Assembly (NCBI GenBank): GCA_964549155.1
Contig: CAZJUG010000005.1
Coordinates: forward strand, 1-36,841
From: CAKZRD01 sp964549155
Lineage (GTDB): Archaea; Nanobdellota; Nanobdellia; Pacearchaeales; GW2011-AR1
Length of the DNA: 36,841 nt
Direction: 5' to 3'
Shown piece after piece: positions 7,031 through 14,878 of this stretch (positions are counted from its first letter, which is position 1; each line of letters begins with the position of its first letter). The translations under genes were made by a program, and so were the position numbers. Below the pieces are notes generated by a model, which saw only the letters and a list, made by a program, of their open reading frames with translations, did no database searches and had not been told where the DNA came from.

Positions 7031-7864
7031 TTAATTCCCCCTCCCGACTTTAATTTCTTCCTTCGGAGCCTCTTCTTTCTTTTCTTCAACAACAATATCT
7101 TCTTTGATTAAACCATTTAATGCATTCTCATGTGCAACTGCCTTGCCTAATATGAATGGCATCGTTTCTTTGTTTAAGAAATCAATAGAAACAGCGAATG
7201 CTAAGCTTCTTGAATACTTCTCTAACAAATCTGCAAGTGTTCCCTTTTTGTCAATCTTAATTCCTACATAGACTTTTCCGTCAGAGAAGGCTGCAATAGG
7301 TTCTAAACCAATTTCAAAAGGAGTTATATCCAATTTTGCTAGAATAGAAACTTTTTCTGAAGAAATTTTTTCTCCTGCTTTAACAAATAGAGTATCTTTT
7401 GCAATTGCGATTTTTCCACCCTCAACTTTAGGTTGAAGACCCACAGCACTTAATGCAGAAATATCTGGACCTGGAGCAAGACTGGTTGGACCCGCCTTAA
7501 CCCAAATCTCTTCTGTAGCTTCTTGTCCCTCTCTTGCTTTTGCTGGAGCTTTATTATCTGCTAAAATCCCACTCAATTTAAATGCATCTTCATCTGAAAA
7601 TATCAAAGCATAATCTGAACTTATGTGAGGAACTAGTGCTTTGAACTCTTCATTCTTTGCATGCTCTAATGCAAAATCAATTAGACTTTTCTTTGCAACT
7701 TTTACAGCTGCAATATCCCTTATCTTTTTCTTTATATCCTGAAATTGAGCCGATTTCAAATTTTTAATTGAACAAACAAGAATAGTCTTTTTACTTAACA
7801 AAGAAGCCAAATCTTTCACAATTTGTTTTTTCTTTTCTGATATATGGGTCGATTTTTTAGCCAT
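7031..7864 (-). CDS. rpl10: Ribosomal protein L10 (P0-type stalk base)
   Basis: A 277-residue P0-type L10. It has the N-terminal rRNA-binding domain (KKQIVKDLASLLSKK, then VKVAKKSLIDFALEHA), the archaeal/eukaryotic insertion domain (about residues 105-185, with AGPTSLAPGPDISAL), and a C-terminal helical part that carries L12 dimers. The tail (VVEEKKEEAPKEEIKVGRGN) is charged but lacks the terminal SLFG-like motif of many archaeal P0 proteins; here that motif is only in L12. Its ATG overlaps the end of L1 by 8 nt. Confidence 0.93.
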   Translation of the reverse strand: MAKKSTHISEKKKQIVKDLASLLSKKTILVCSIKNLKSAQFQDIKKKIRDIAAVKVAKKSLIDFALEHAKNEEFKALVPHISSDYALIFSDEDAFKLSGILADNKAPAKAREGQEATEEIWVKAGPTSLAPGPDISALSAVGLQPKVEGGKIAIAKDTLFVKAGEKISSEKVSILAKLDITPFEIGLEPIAAFSDGKVYVGIKIDKKGTLADLLEKYSRSLAFAVSIDFLNKETMPFILGKAVAHENALNGLIKEDIVVEEKKEEAPKEEIKVGRGN

Positions 7865-8606
7865 ATTTTATTTTGACTGCAGGAGTCATTGTGAATTTAA
7901 TTAGAACATTTTTGACATTATCCTTCTTCTGGGGAAGCAAATCAATCACTCCCTTGATTACAGATTCTACATTTTCTTTCAGTTGGTTGTCATCCATATT
8001 TTCCTTTCCTACACCTATTTTGACAACCTTCTCCTTTGTTCTTATCTTAACAGATTTTTTCATCTTATCAACAAGTTTCTTAATTGTTTCTTCATCTTCC
8101 TTTACAACAATCCCAAGTTGAGGGGAAGGCATTTTACCAGAAGGACCTAAGGCTCTACCAAACTTTGTTGCAACTTGCCCCATTAATGGTGCCGCAGAAA
8201 TAAACATATCGTATTTTTTTGCGAGCCTCTTCGCATCTCTTAAATTTTTATAACTCTCAAAAGTATCTTTTTGAATTACATCAACACCCTTAACTTTCGT
8301 GGATAAGAATGCTGCAATTTTTCTTTCGTAAATATTTGGAACTTGAACGAAAGAATTTATAGATTCCTTCCTGCTGTCAAACTTCTGTAAATTGATTATC
8401 AAATCTAGTGTTTGAACAAACTTTCTCTTTTCAAAACTTCTTAACTGCTTAATCGCTTCTTCTATACTAATCTCTTCATGTGTAGCTTCGGATGTCTTCA
8501 CAACTTCAGGTTTTTGAACTTCCTTTGCTTTTTCAATTGGTTTAACCTCAGTTTCCTTTTTAACTACAACTTTCTTTTCTTTAGTTTCTTTAGTTTTCTT
8601 TTCCAT
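7857..8606 (-). CDS. rpl1: Ribosomal protein L1 with a Lys/Glu-rich N-terminal extension
   Basis: From the ATG at 8606 the protein has 249 residues. The L1 core starts around ISIEEAIKQLRSF and includes the typical GPSGKMPSPQLG loop and the KNVLIKFTMTPAVKIKYG C-terminus. About 50 residues of Lys/Glu-rich, probably disordered sequence (MEKKTKETKEKKVVVKKETE onward) precede the core, which most archaeal L1 proteins lack. The frame extends 15 codons further upstream to 8651, but those residues add Cys and Leu unlike the charged tail. First gene of the stalk operon; L11, commonly upstream, is absent. Confidence 0.93.
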   Translation of the reverse strand: MEKKTKETKEKKVVVKKETEVKPIEKAKEVQKPEVVKTSEATHEEISIEEAIKQLRSFEKRKFVQTLDLIINLQKFDSRKESINSFVQVPNIYERKIAAFLSTKVKGVDVIQKDTFESYKNLRDAKRLAKKYDMFISAAPLMGQVATKFGRALGPSGKMPSPQLGIVVKEDEETIKKLVDKMKKSVKIRTKEKVVKIGVGKENMDDNQLKENVESVIKGVIDLLPQKKDNVKNVLIKFTMTPAVKIKYG

Positions 8607-8728
8607 TTTGAATAAACTGCATAGAAGACTTTTTGTATCTTCCACACCCATATGGGCTCCTAAAATCCAGGATGCAGTGGTCCGTGATGATTTAATGTAT
8701 TTTGAAGGGTTTTTAAAGACTTCGGTTT

Positions 8729-8803
8729 ACTTCAATCTCGCAAGAGTTGAAGTCCCCAAAAAATTCCTATTTTTTGAGGATCCGAAACTCTACCTCTTAG
8801 AGT
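8729..8803. other. Three consecutive stem-loops in the rpl1/8902 divergent gap
   Basis: Reading the plus strand: 8729-8753 folds into a long hairpin (ACTTCAA/TTGAAGT plus CTC/GAG) capped by the GNRA loop GCAA; 8754-8779 pairs CCCCAAAAAAT with ATTTTTTGAGG with one mismatch; 8787-8803 pairs ACTCTA with TAGAGT. The GNRA loop favours plus-strand RNA. A TTTTTAAAG box at about 8710-8717 lies upstream. The stretch from 8607 to 8901 has no other gene that I can support. No tRNA, SRP RNA or known riboswitch was recognised. Confidence 0.4.
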
Positions 8804-8871
8804 AAGAAAAGGAAATTAAATTTCATGTCTAAAGAAATCTTTAATTATCTATTAAAATTTAGTATATAAAT

Positions 8872-8882
8872 CCTTAAAAAGG
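8872..8882 (+). promoter_or_regulatory. TATA box for the 121-aa gene
   Basis: CCTTAAAAAGG is centred 25 nt before the ATG at 8902. A stronger-looking TATATAAA at 8863-8870 is 35 nt away, too far for a leaderless start. Confidence 0.55.
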
Positions 8883-8901
8883 AATAGGGAGTTTTATTGG
8901 G

Positions 8902-9267
8902 ATGGCACAACTAGTAGCATTATTATCTAAGGGAGAAGGAACTTGGGGACAGGTTGCAGGTTTAATAAAACATGGAAAGTGGGATAAAATTGTTCTTGTC
9001 GGAAGTTCTTTCGCTAAAAACTTTGATGTTCCAGGAAAAGAATATGAAATGGTGGAAGTCGATTTAGGAAAGCCATTAGTTAACCTCAAACAAGAAATGG
9101 CTGAGAAGTTGAAACCTAAACTAGACTCGGATTTTAGTTCAGAAGTTGCACTTTCAATTGCCTCAGGAGATGGAAAGGAGCACATGGCATTAATCTCTGC
9201 TTTGCTTTCAATCCCAGTTGGAGTTAGATTCACTGCTTTGACTAAAGAAGGAATTGTATTTTTGTAA
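8902..9267 (+). CDS. Unknown 121-aa Rossmann-like protein, weakly CARF-like
   Basis: No family is recognised with confidence. The chain alternates strands and helices: MAQLVALLSKGEGTWGQVAG, KIVLVGSSFAKNF, a VEVDLG strand, a Lys-rich helix, then VALSIASGDGKEHMALISALL followed by GVRFTALTKEGI. The last part has the general form of the small-residue loop plus helix seen in CARF-type domains, but that is only a visual likeness. It has no catalytic motif. The next gene's ATG lies one base after its stop, so they form a two-gene operon, divergent from the ribosomal operon. Confidence 0.7.
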   Translation: MAQLVALLSKGEGTWGQVAGLIKHGKWDKIVLVGSSFAKNFDVPGKEYEMVEVDLGKPLVNLKQEMAEKLKPKLDSDFSSEVALSIASGDGKEHMALISALLSIPVGVRFTALTKEGIVFL

Positions 9268-9268
9268 G

Positions 9269-9544
9269 ATGGCCAAATCTATGAGATTGAAGTTAAATCC
9301 CACTAGCACACCCGATCAAGATTGTCACGAAGAAAGGCATAATAAGCTCTATAATGGTCTTGTTGGGAAAACAATAACTCTTGCAAAAGATGGAGAAGTA
9401 ATCTTCTCCAATTGGAGATTTTGGCTACCCAAGCGAGAAGTGGAATTAGATAGTTCTTACGGAGAAACACATGCCAGATTCTCTTCTAGCAGTTATCCCC
9501 GGAGGTTTGAAAGAGATAGTCGAGGGAGATTATATTTAAGGTAG
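9269..9544 (+). CDS. Unknown 91-aa basic protein
   Basis: Not recognised. The ATG at 9269 follows the stop of the 121-residue gene by one base. The protein starts MAKSMRLKLNPTSTPDQDCHEERHN, has a likely beta region (GKTITLAKDGEVIFSNWRFWLP), and ends in an Arg/Ser-rich segment (ARFSSSSYPRRFERDSRGRLYLR) that could bind nucleic acid. There is no zinc site or membrane segment. Its job is presumably linked to its partner upstream. Confidence 0.65.
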   Translation: MAKSMRLKLNPTSTPDQDCHEERHNKLYNGLVGKTITLAKDGEVIFSNWRFWLPKREVELDSSYGETHARFSSSSYPRRFERDSRGRLYLR

Positions 9545-9556
9545 ATTAATATTTGT

Positions 9557-10594
9557 TTAAACTTTCCTAATTTTCATTCCTTTTTTACTCTTTCCGATTA
9601 AAACAACACAACTTCCTTCCACACTTCCTAAAACTTTCCAAGGTTTCTCTTTTCCATCTAAATTAGAATTCAATTCTTTCAAAAGCTTTTTAGAAAACTC
9701 ATCAACTTGATTAAACCAAGGCATTTTATCATAACCCATTCTTTCTCTAGCAGAGCCAATCGCAGTATAACCCTTTACATGAATAAAATCTGGTTCGGAA
9801 GTCTTAATTAATTCTGCATATTCTGAAACATTTTCATCAGCCATGTTAGTCAAAGAAGCTAATTTTTCTTTTGGGTTTTTACATTCTGTAACAAGAGTCA
9901 ATCTTATACATCGACGGCATTTTCCCTTTAGTTTTTTAATTATAGAGATTGTTTCATTGAATCTTTCCCAAGAATCTTTTCTCAAAGAGTTATGCCATTT
10001 AATAAACAACTCTTCATTAGGGGCATTTGTGGAAAGAGTTAATTGTGTTGGGAGAGAATTTTCCTTATCTAGTTTTTTAATCATCTCGGGATTTTGTCCA
10101 TTTGTAACCAAAAAAGAAATCGCATTTCTTTTTCTTATTAATCTAATCAACTCCGGAAGTTTTGGATAGAGTGTTGCTTCTCCAGAAAGAGAAAGTGTGA
10201 ATAGTGAAGGCTCAAAAGATTTTTCCAACTTTTCTTTATCAATTCCTTTTCTTCCGCCGAAACCCCTAAGTAATTTTTTTCTTTCCTTAATTATTCCTTC
10301 TAAAATATTTTCAGGCTCATCAAAATTTTTTATATCAATTCCTAGATTCATTTCAATAGGTCTCCAACAATGAATGCACATATTGTCGCAATTCATTACA
10401 CAAGGAGAAAATTGACAACAACGAGACGAGTCTATTCCATAAAATTTTTCTTTCCAACAACTCTCTTTCCCACGAAGAGAATTTTTGGTATAATTACAAA
10501 CTTGTACAGCACCTCCAATGCCAAACAAACCATAACTCTTCTTTTTTAGGTCGTTTTTTATTTCTTCTGTCAACCCAGCAGAATTTTTTACCAT
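9557..10594 (-). CDS. taw1: TYW1/Taw1, 4-demethylwyosine synthase (radical SAM)
   Basis: A 345-residue radical SAM enzyme. The family-specific iron-sulfur motif appears as MNCDNMCIHCWRP (CX3CX2C), preceded by the upstream Cys residues (VCNY, SCWKEKFYGI, RCCQFSPC) that hold the second cluster in TYW1. Further signs are the SLSGEATLYPKL glycine-rich SAM motif and the LSTNAPNEE segment. It condenses N1-methylguanosine-37 in tRNA-Phe with pyruvate to form the wyosine tricycle. Its substrate gene, tRNA-Phe(GAA), is in this window at 20526. A TATTTAAAT box lies 26 nt upstream. Confidence 0.93.
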   Translation of the reverse strand: MVKNSAGLTEEIKNDLKKKSYGLFGIGGAVQVCNYTKNSLRGKESCWKEKFYGIDSSRCCQFSPCVMNCDNMCIHCWRPIEMNLGIDIKNFDEPENILEGIIKERKKLLRGFGGRKGIDKEKLEKSFEPSLFTLSLSGEATLYPKLPELIRLIRKRNAISFLVTNGQNPEMIKKLDKENSLPTQLTLSTNAPNEELFIKWHNSLRKDSWERFNETISIIKKLKGKCRRCIRLTLVTECKNPKEKLASLTNMADENVSEYAELIKTSEPDFIHVKGYTAIGSARERMGYDKMPWFNQVDEFSKKLLKELNSNLDGKEKPWKVLGSVEGSCVVLIGKSKKGMKIRKV

Positions 10595-10634
10595 AAATAA
10601 AAAAAATAAAATAGGATTTAAATAGTTATTGAAA

Positions 10635-10727
10635 CTATTTCTTCTTCTTTTTAGCTGCTTTCTTCTTAACTGATTTCTTTGCAGTTTTCTTCTTTGCAGT
10701 TTTTTTAGCAGCTTTTTTCTTTGCCAT
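10635..10727 (-). CDS. 30-aa Lys/Ala-rich basic peptide (histone H1-tail-like)
   Basis: The minus strand encodes MAKKKAAKKTAKKKTAKKSV and then ten more Lys/Ala residues before TAG. About two thirds of residues are Lys and there are no acidic residues. The composition resembles the C-terminal tails of histone H1 and bacterial H1-like proteins, which bind DNA or RNA without a fold. A CAATTAAAAG box about 25 nt before the ATG supports real expression as a separate leaderless mRNA. A chance open frame with such a biased composition and a well-placed TATA box is unlikely, but the gene is short and unproven. Confidence 0.6.
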   Translation of the reverse strand: MAKKKAAKKTAKKKTAKKSVKKKAAKKKKK

Positions 10728-10789
10728 TTTTATTTAATCCCCTTCTTTTAATTGAAAGAATCAATACTTATTAGTTTAAATAGTTTTCC

Positions 10790-12196
10790 CTAATTGAAGA
10801 ATTTTGCAAAGATCCATCCAAATATTATCAAAAGAAAAATTATTCCCACCGTCGATAAAATAAATTTGTAGATTTTTTCAGATTTCGCTTTAGATTTTGT
10901 TAGAGAAAGAATAAACAAATAACTGAATCTTCCGCCGTCTAAGATTCCTAATGGCAACATGTTAAACATTGCTACAAAGAAATTTATTAGGGCAATCCAA
11001 TAAAATAAATATCTAAAATAATCCGCAACATCTGAATTATATCTAGCTTGATAAAAAATTGAGGAATCTTTATATTGTATCAATCCAACAAATTTTCCGA
11101 GGATATTTCTACTATAAACAATTCTTTTTCCTGAAATTCCTAAGAATCCAACTGAAGAGTTTAATGGGTGCTCATCCAAAACGAATCCATATTCTTTTAT
11201 TTCTCCAAGATAATTTGTTTTTATTTGAACTTCTTGTCCAGGGATTTTAGATGAAATTTTTTCTTGAAATGTTATCGCATCTGAAATTTTTTCATCATCA
11301 AGTGCAATTATAGCTCCTTTCAACTCATTTCTTATCGCTGGATGATCTGCATAGACTATCAATGAAGAATTTTCTAATAAAGATTCATTTTGCAGAATTA
11401 AAGAATAAAGAGAAATAGGGATATAATATTTATTATCTGTTGTATTTATCCTAACTAGATTCTCTGAGAAGTTTTCAAATCCAACAATTTCTGAAGAATT
11501 TATCGTGGTTTGTACATATCCTGAAAAGATATAACCTGAAGGAGCATAAGACAAATTGAAGAATACTATCAATCCTACGAAGAAAATTATCGCAAAAATA
11601 AGATTTGCAAACACTCCAGCTCCAAGAATTGCCATCTGTTCAGAATTTTTCTTCTTCTCAAAATTATTCTTATCTTCTTCTACAAAAGCTCCTAAAATTG
11701 GTCCAAGGAAAATAAATCCTGTGGATTTTATTTTCACACCAAAGGTTTTCATAAATACTCCGTGAGAAAATTCATGGACAATTGCAACAATTGCCAATGC
11801 AATTATGAAATAACTGAAATAAAAATTTGGAAAGAAACTTTGCATTCCAAACAACTGAGGGAAATAAGGGATTAGCGGTGCAACAGGAGGAGCTCCATTC
11901 GTTGCCGCTATCACTTGTTCAGGAGATTTTAGGTAAGCATATGCATTTGTCGCTAACAATAAAATTATCAAAATCATCAGGAAAAAAGCCACCACAATTA
12001 CAAAATACTTTATTCTCTTCAATAATTTAGAATGATTTTTTGAAAAATTTTCTATGGCCTGCATTCCTAATCTAGTTCTATACATATACATAATTCCTTC
12101 TCTTTTGAGATTCCTTCGATTTTTAAACAAAAAAAGTACTACCCAGACACAGAATACTACTAAGAATGCTAAATCTACTATTAAGATTTTATCCAT
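10790..12196 (-). CDS. Site-2 protease (M50 family) membrane metalloprotease
   Basis: A 468-residue polytopic protein. The zinc site is complete: AIVHEFSHGVF supplies HEXXH, and NMLPLGILDGG supplies the third ligand Asp. Between the two core membrane regions lies a PDZ-like domain (about residues 255-385, with the LKGAIIALDDEKIS core). S2P enzymes cut membrane-bound regulators inside the bilayer. It lies 6 nt after the L40e gene and probably shares its transcript with aIF5A and L40e, an arrangement that ties membrane proteolysis to translation genes. Confidence 0.92.
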   Translation of the reverse strand: MDKILIVDLAFLVVFCVWVVLFLFKNRRNLKREGIMYMYRTRLGMQAIENFSKNHSKLLKRIKYFVIVVAFFLMILIILLLATNAYAYLKSPEQVIAATNGAPPVAPLIPYFPQLFGMQSFFPNFYFSYFIIALAIVAIVHEFSHGVFMKTFGVKIKSTGFIFLGPILGAFVEEDKNNFEKKKNSEQMAILGAGVFANLIFAIIFFVGLIVFFNLSYAPSGYIFSGYVQTTINSSEIVGFENFSENLVRINTTDNKYYIPISLYSLILQNESLLENSSLIVYADHPAIRNELKGAIIALDDEKISDAITFQEKISSKIPGQEVQIKTNYLGEIKEYGFVLDEHPLNSSVGFLGISGKRIVYSRNILGKFVGLIQYKDSSIFYQARYNSDVADYFRYLFYWIALINFFVAMFNMLPLGILDGGRFSYLFILSLTKSKAKSEKIYKFILSTVGIIFLLIIFGWIFAKFFN

Positions 12197-12202
12197 TTGT
12201 AC

Positions 12203-12367
12203 CTACTTTTTCTTTATTGCTCTAAAAGACTTCGACTTACATTTTCTACAAGCCACTTTTCCAGATAATATTCTACCCGGTTCTATTCTCATCTTATGTT
12301 TACAAACCTTGCAAAAGAATACATTCTTGAACAATCTTCTCTGGGCTGTAGGAATCTTTGCAGCCAT
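12203..12367 (-). CDS. rpl40e: Ribosomal protein L40e (54 aa, zinc ribbon)
   Basis: A short gene whose product starts MAAKIPTAQRRLFKNVFFCK and ends in IKKK. It has two zinc-binding pairs, CKVC and CRKC, separated by a GRILSGKVA loop, and is strongly basic. This matches archaeal L40e in the DPANN style. The ATG lies 2 nt after the aIF5A stop and the S2P gene follows 6 nt after its own stop. The alternative is another small zinc-ribbon ribosomal protein, but length and motif spacing favour L40e. Confidence 0.8.
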   Translation of the reverse strand: MAAKIPTAQRRLFKNVFFCKVCKHKMRIEPGRILSGKVACRKCKSKSFRAIKKK

Positions 12368-12369
12368 TT

Positions 12370-12759
12370 CTAAACCACTCTTTTAAGAAGTTTAGTTCCC
12401 TCAATATCCCAATATTCTACATTCGCTCCATCGATAACTTGGCCTTTTAGCTCTTCAGGGATATCTAATTCAAAATTATCAAAATTTTCAGAATCCATAA
12501 GGCTTACTTTATCCCCCATTAGAGATAAAACTTGTGCTTTTCTCTTATCGATCATTGGAACTTCAAATCTTTCTCCTCCAGGACACATAAAAATTCTCTT
12601 TTTCTCTGTAGTAGCTGCGATTGCTTCAAAACGACACTTGCTCGCTCCATGCTTTCCAGTCTTAGAAATATCCATTGTCTTTACCAAATATGCTTCTCCA
12701 TCGACGAAGATATAACCGCCAAGCCTCAAGTCATGTGCATTCACTATTTTTAATACCAT
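12370..12759 (-). CDS. eif5A: Translation factor aIF5A
   Basis: A 129-residue protein with the hypusine loop SKTGKHGASK; Lys36 is the site that deoxyhypusine synthase modifies. The N-terminal SH3-like barrel and C-terminal OB fold are both full length. aIF5A helps ribosomes through difficult peptide bonds. The TTTATAAA box at 12781-12788 lies 25 nt before the ATG, and the gene heads the aIF5A-L40e-S2P operon. Confidence 0.95.
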   Translation of the reverse strand: MVLKIVNAHDLRLGGYIFVDGEAYLVKTMDISKTGKHGASKCRFEAIAATTEKKRIFMCPGGERFEVPMIDKRKAQVLSLMGDKVSLMDSENFDNFELDIPEELKGQVIDGANVEYWDIEGTKLLKRVV

Positions 12760-12780
12760 AAAAAATTGAGACGGAATTGA

Positions 12781-12788
12781 TTTATAAA
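12781..12788 (-). promoter_or_regulatory. TATA box for the aIF5A operon
   Basis: TTTATAAA is centred 25 nt before the aIF5A ATG. The divergent FKBP promoter (CTTAAAAAGC, 12820-12829) is 31 bp away, so the 89-bp gap holds two back-to-back promoters. Confidence 0.65.
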
Positions 12789-12848
12789 GTTATTGTTTGA
12801 GATTTTTAGAAACAACAAACTTAAAAAGCATCGCTTATAGTCTTGGAT

Positions 12849-13490
12849 ATGGCAATAGAAAATAAGGATTTCCTAGAAATAGACTTTAGTGCAAAAGTTA
12901 AAAATGGAGAAATTTTTGACACAACAAGGAAAGAAGACTCTAAGGTTCTAAATGTGAAAGAGGATTCTCTAAAACCTCTCATAATCTCTGTTGGAAGTGA
13001 GATGGTTGTAAAAGGATTGGATAGCGATTTAATCGGAAAAGAGATTGGGAAGGATTATGAGATTGAAATTTCTCCAGAAAATGCTTTTGGTAAAAGAGAT
13101 GCATCTCTAGTCCAGATGATTCCAATGAGGAATTTTTCAGAACAGAATGTTTATCCTCAAAAAGGAATGCAGTTTTCTTTTGATGGAAGACTTGCAAGAA
13201 TTTTATCTGTTTCTGGGGGAAGAGTATTGGTGGACTTTAATAATCTCCTTGCAGGAAAAGACATCGTTTATAATTATAAAATATTAAGAAAGGTTGAAGA
13301 CAAAAAAGAACAATTCGATGCTTTGCAAGATTTTTTCTTTAGAAGAAAGTTTGAGTGCGAAGTAAGGGATAAAAAGATAAATGTCAAGGTAGACAAAGAA
13401 TTTTATCCTCTATTTGACTTAATGAAAAAGAGATTTGAAGACATATTGGAGTTAGAGATTTCTATGGAACTGCTCGGGAAGAAAGCATAA
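12849..13490 (+). CDS. FKBP-type peptidyl-prolyl isomerase (SlyD-like)
   Basis: A 213-residue protein. The FKBP half shows FLEIDFSAKVKNGEIFDTT, the VGSEMVVKGLDSDLIG signature and the EISPENAFGKRD segment; an inserted chaperone-like IF domain and an additional C-terminal alpha/beta part follow (about residues 145-213), as in long archaeal FKBPs. No signal peptide, so it acts in the cytoplasm as folding helper. The frame extends 6 nt upstream to a TTG, but CTTAAAAAGC at 12820-12829 is 24 nt before the ATG at 12849. Confidence 0.9.
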   Translation: MAIENKDFLEIDFSAKVKNGEIFDTTRKEDSKVLNVKEDSLKPLIISVGSEMVVKGLDSDLIGKEIGKDYEIEISPENAFGKRDASLVQMIPMRNFSEQNVYPQKGMQFSFDGRLARILSVSGGRVLVDFNNLLAGKDIVYNYKILRKVEDKKEQFDALQDFFFRRKFECEVRDKKINVKVDKEFYPLFDLMKKRFEDILELEISMELLGKKA

Positions 13491-13507
13491 TTTTCAGTCT
13501 ACAAATA

Positions 13508-13516
13508 CTTATAAAT
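13508..13516 (+). promoter_or_regulatory. TATA box for ftsZ
   Basis: CTTATAAAT is centred 25 nt before the ATG at 13537. This favours MAYIENQGG as the N-terminus over the start nine bases upstream. Confidence 0.65.
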
Positions 13517-13536
13517 AGATAGTTCCTTTGTTTTTT

Positions 13537-14628
13537 ATGGCATATATTGAAAATCAAGGGGGTTTTGATCAAAATTCTGAACTTAACAAGGAGCTTGAAG
13601 AGTTATTGAAAAAACAAAATGCTCGTATTAAGGTAATCGGTGTTGGTGGTGCGGGAAATAATACTGTTTCTAGAATGAGGGAGGTTGGAATAAAGGGTGG
13701 AGAAATTATTGCAATCAATACAGATGCTCAGGATTTGTTATATTCAAATGCAGATCAGAAAATTTTAATTGGAAGAGAGATATCGCGAGGATTGGGTGCA
13801 GGTTCAAATCCTAGAATTGGTGCGGAAGCTGCAAAAGAACAGGCTCAGGAGATTAGAAAGAAATTAGAAAACTCAGACATGGTTTTCGTTACTTGTGGTC
13901 TTGGAGGAGGAACTGGAAGTGGTGCTGCACCTATAGTTGCGGAGATTGCAAAAAAAACAGGGGCTTTAACAATTGGGATTGTTACACTGCCATTTACAGT
14001 TGAAGGAAAGAAAAGAATAGAAAATGCAATGGAATCTTTAGAAAGAATTGAATCTGTTGTAGACACTTTGATAATAATCCCTAATGATAAATTACTCGAA
14101 CTTGCTCCTGATTTGCCATTGCCAACTGCTTTTAAAATTGCAGACGAAATATTGACTAATGCTGTTAAAGGAATTACAGAACTAGTTACTCGGTCGGGTT
14201 TGGTGAATCTAGACTTTGCAGATGTCAAGGCAATAATGTCCAACGGAGGTGTTTCTTTGATTGGCATGGGAGAAGATGATTCAAGTAATAGGGCAGTTGA
14301 GGCTGTTGAAAAAGCTTTGACAAATCCTCTTCTTGATGTTGATGTTTCCAACGGAACGGGAGCCTTAGTGAATGTAATTGGGGGGAACGATTTATCATTA
14401 ACAGAATACAAGAAAATAATGGAAATCATCGGAGAGAGACTTTCTCCAGAGGCTAAACTTATTTCAGGAGCACAAATCTCTAAAGATTTAGAAGGAACGA
14501 TAAGAGTAATGGTTATCATTACGGGTGTTAAAAGTTCTCAGATTAGGGGGGAAAGAAAACCACTAGAAGAAAGAAAAAGGGATGAAATGTCTGAAGAATT
14601 AGGAATTGAATATTTGAGTGAAGAGTAA
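13537..14628 (+). CDS. ftsZ: Cell division GTPase FtsZ
   Basis: A 363-residue FtsZ. It has the KVIGVGGAGNN start of the GTPase fold, the tubulin signature GGGTGSGAAP near residue 105, the NLDFADVKAIM segment of the T7 loop region with catalytic Asp, and a C-terminal domain ending around VMVIITGV. The end is a short charged tail (ERKRDEMSEELGIEYLSEE). It polymerises with GTP at the division site. It is followed by its usual archaeal neighbour secE. Confidence 0.96.
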   Translation: MAYIENQGGFDQNSELNKELEELLKKQNARIKVIGVGGAGNNTVSRMREVGIKGGEIIAINTDAQDLLYSNADQKILIGREISRGLGAGSNPRIGAEAAKEQAQEIRKKLENSDMVFVTCGLGGGTGSGAAPIVAEIAKKTGALTIGIVTLPFTVEGKKRIENAMESLERIESVVDTLIIIPNDKLLELAPDLPLPTAFKIADEILTNAVKGITELVTRSGLVNLDFADVKAIMSNGGVSLIGMGEDDSSNRAVEAVEKALTNPLLDVDVSNGTGALVNVIGGNDLSLTEYKKIMEIIGERLSPEAKLISGAQISKDLEGTIRVMVIITGVKSSQIRGERKPLEERKRDEMSEELGIEYLSEE

Positions 14629-14659
14629 CATTTAAAAAGAATTTTTTCATGTAAATAAT

Positions 14660-14839
14660 ATGGTAAATATCAAACACTGGACATCTCACCAACTGAACCA
14701 ATATGTTCGACTTTGGAGAATTATGAGAAAACCTTCTATGGATGAATTCAAGATGATTTCTAAAGTTTCGGCTGTAGGGGTTTTGTTATTGGGACTCATG
14801 GGTTTTTTGATTAATCTTGCTGTTTCTTTGATAAAGTAA
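14660..14839 (+). CDS. secE: Protein translocase subunit SecE/Sec61-gamma (59 aa)
   Basis: The product begins MVNIKHWTSHQLNQYVRLWR, continues with an amphipathic helix (RKPSMDEFKMISKVSAVG) and ends in one membrane segment (about residues 38-58). This is the classic SecE layout: surface helix with a Pro-x-x-(D/E)-E-(F/Y) element followed by a tilted membrane helix that clamps SecY. The ftsZ-secE order is common in archaea. A TTTAAAAA box (14631-14638) 25 nt before the ATG gives it its own promoter. NusG and L11, often next, are missing here. Confidence 0.9.
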   Translation: MVNIKHWTSHQLNQYVRLWRIMRKPSMDEFKMISKVSAVGVLLLGLMGFLINLAVSLIK

Positions 14840-14878
14840 GATACAAATCCTTAAATAACTTCGGAATTTTTGTTTTTC

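Noticed and set aside
8608..8805. 65-codon plus-strand frame between rpl1 and the 121-aa gene
   Set aside because: It runs through the three stem-loops and the rpl1 start; no promoter or recognisable protein feature.
8652..8880. SRP (7S) RNA or a tRNA
   Set aside because: No SRP helix 8 motif and no T-arm or anticodon loop could be folded.
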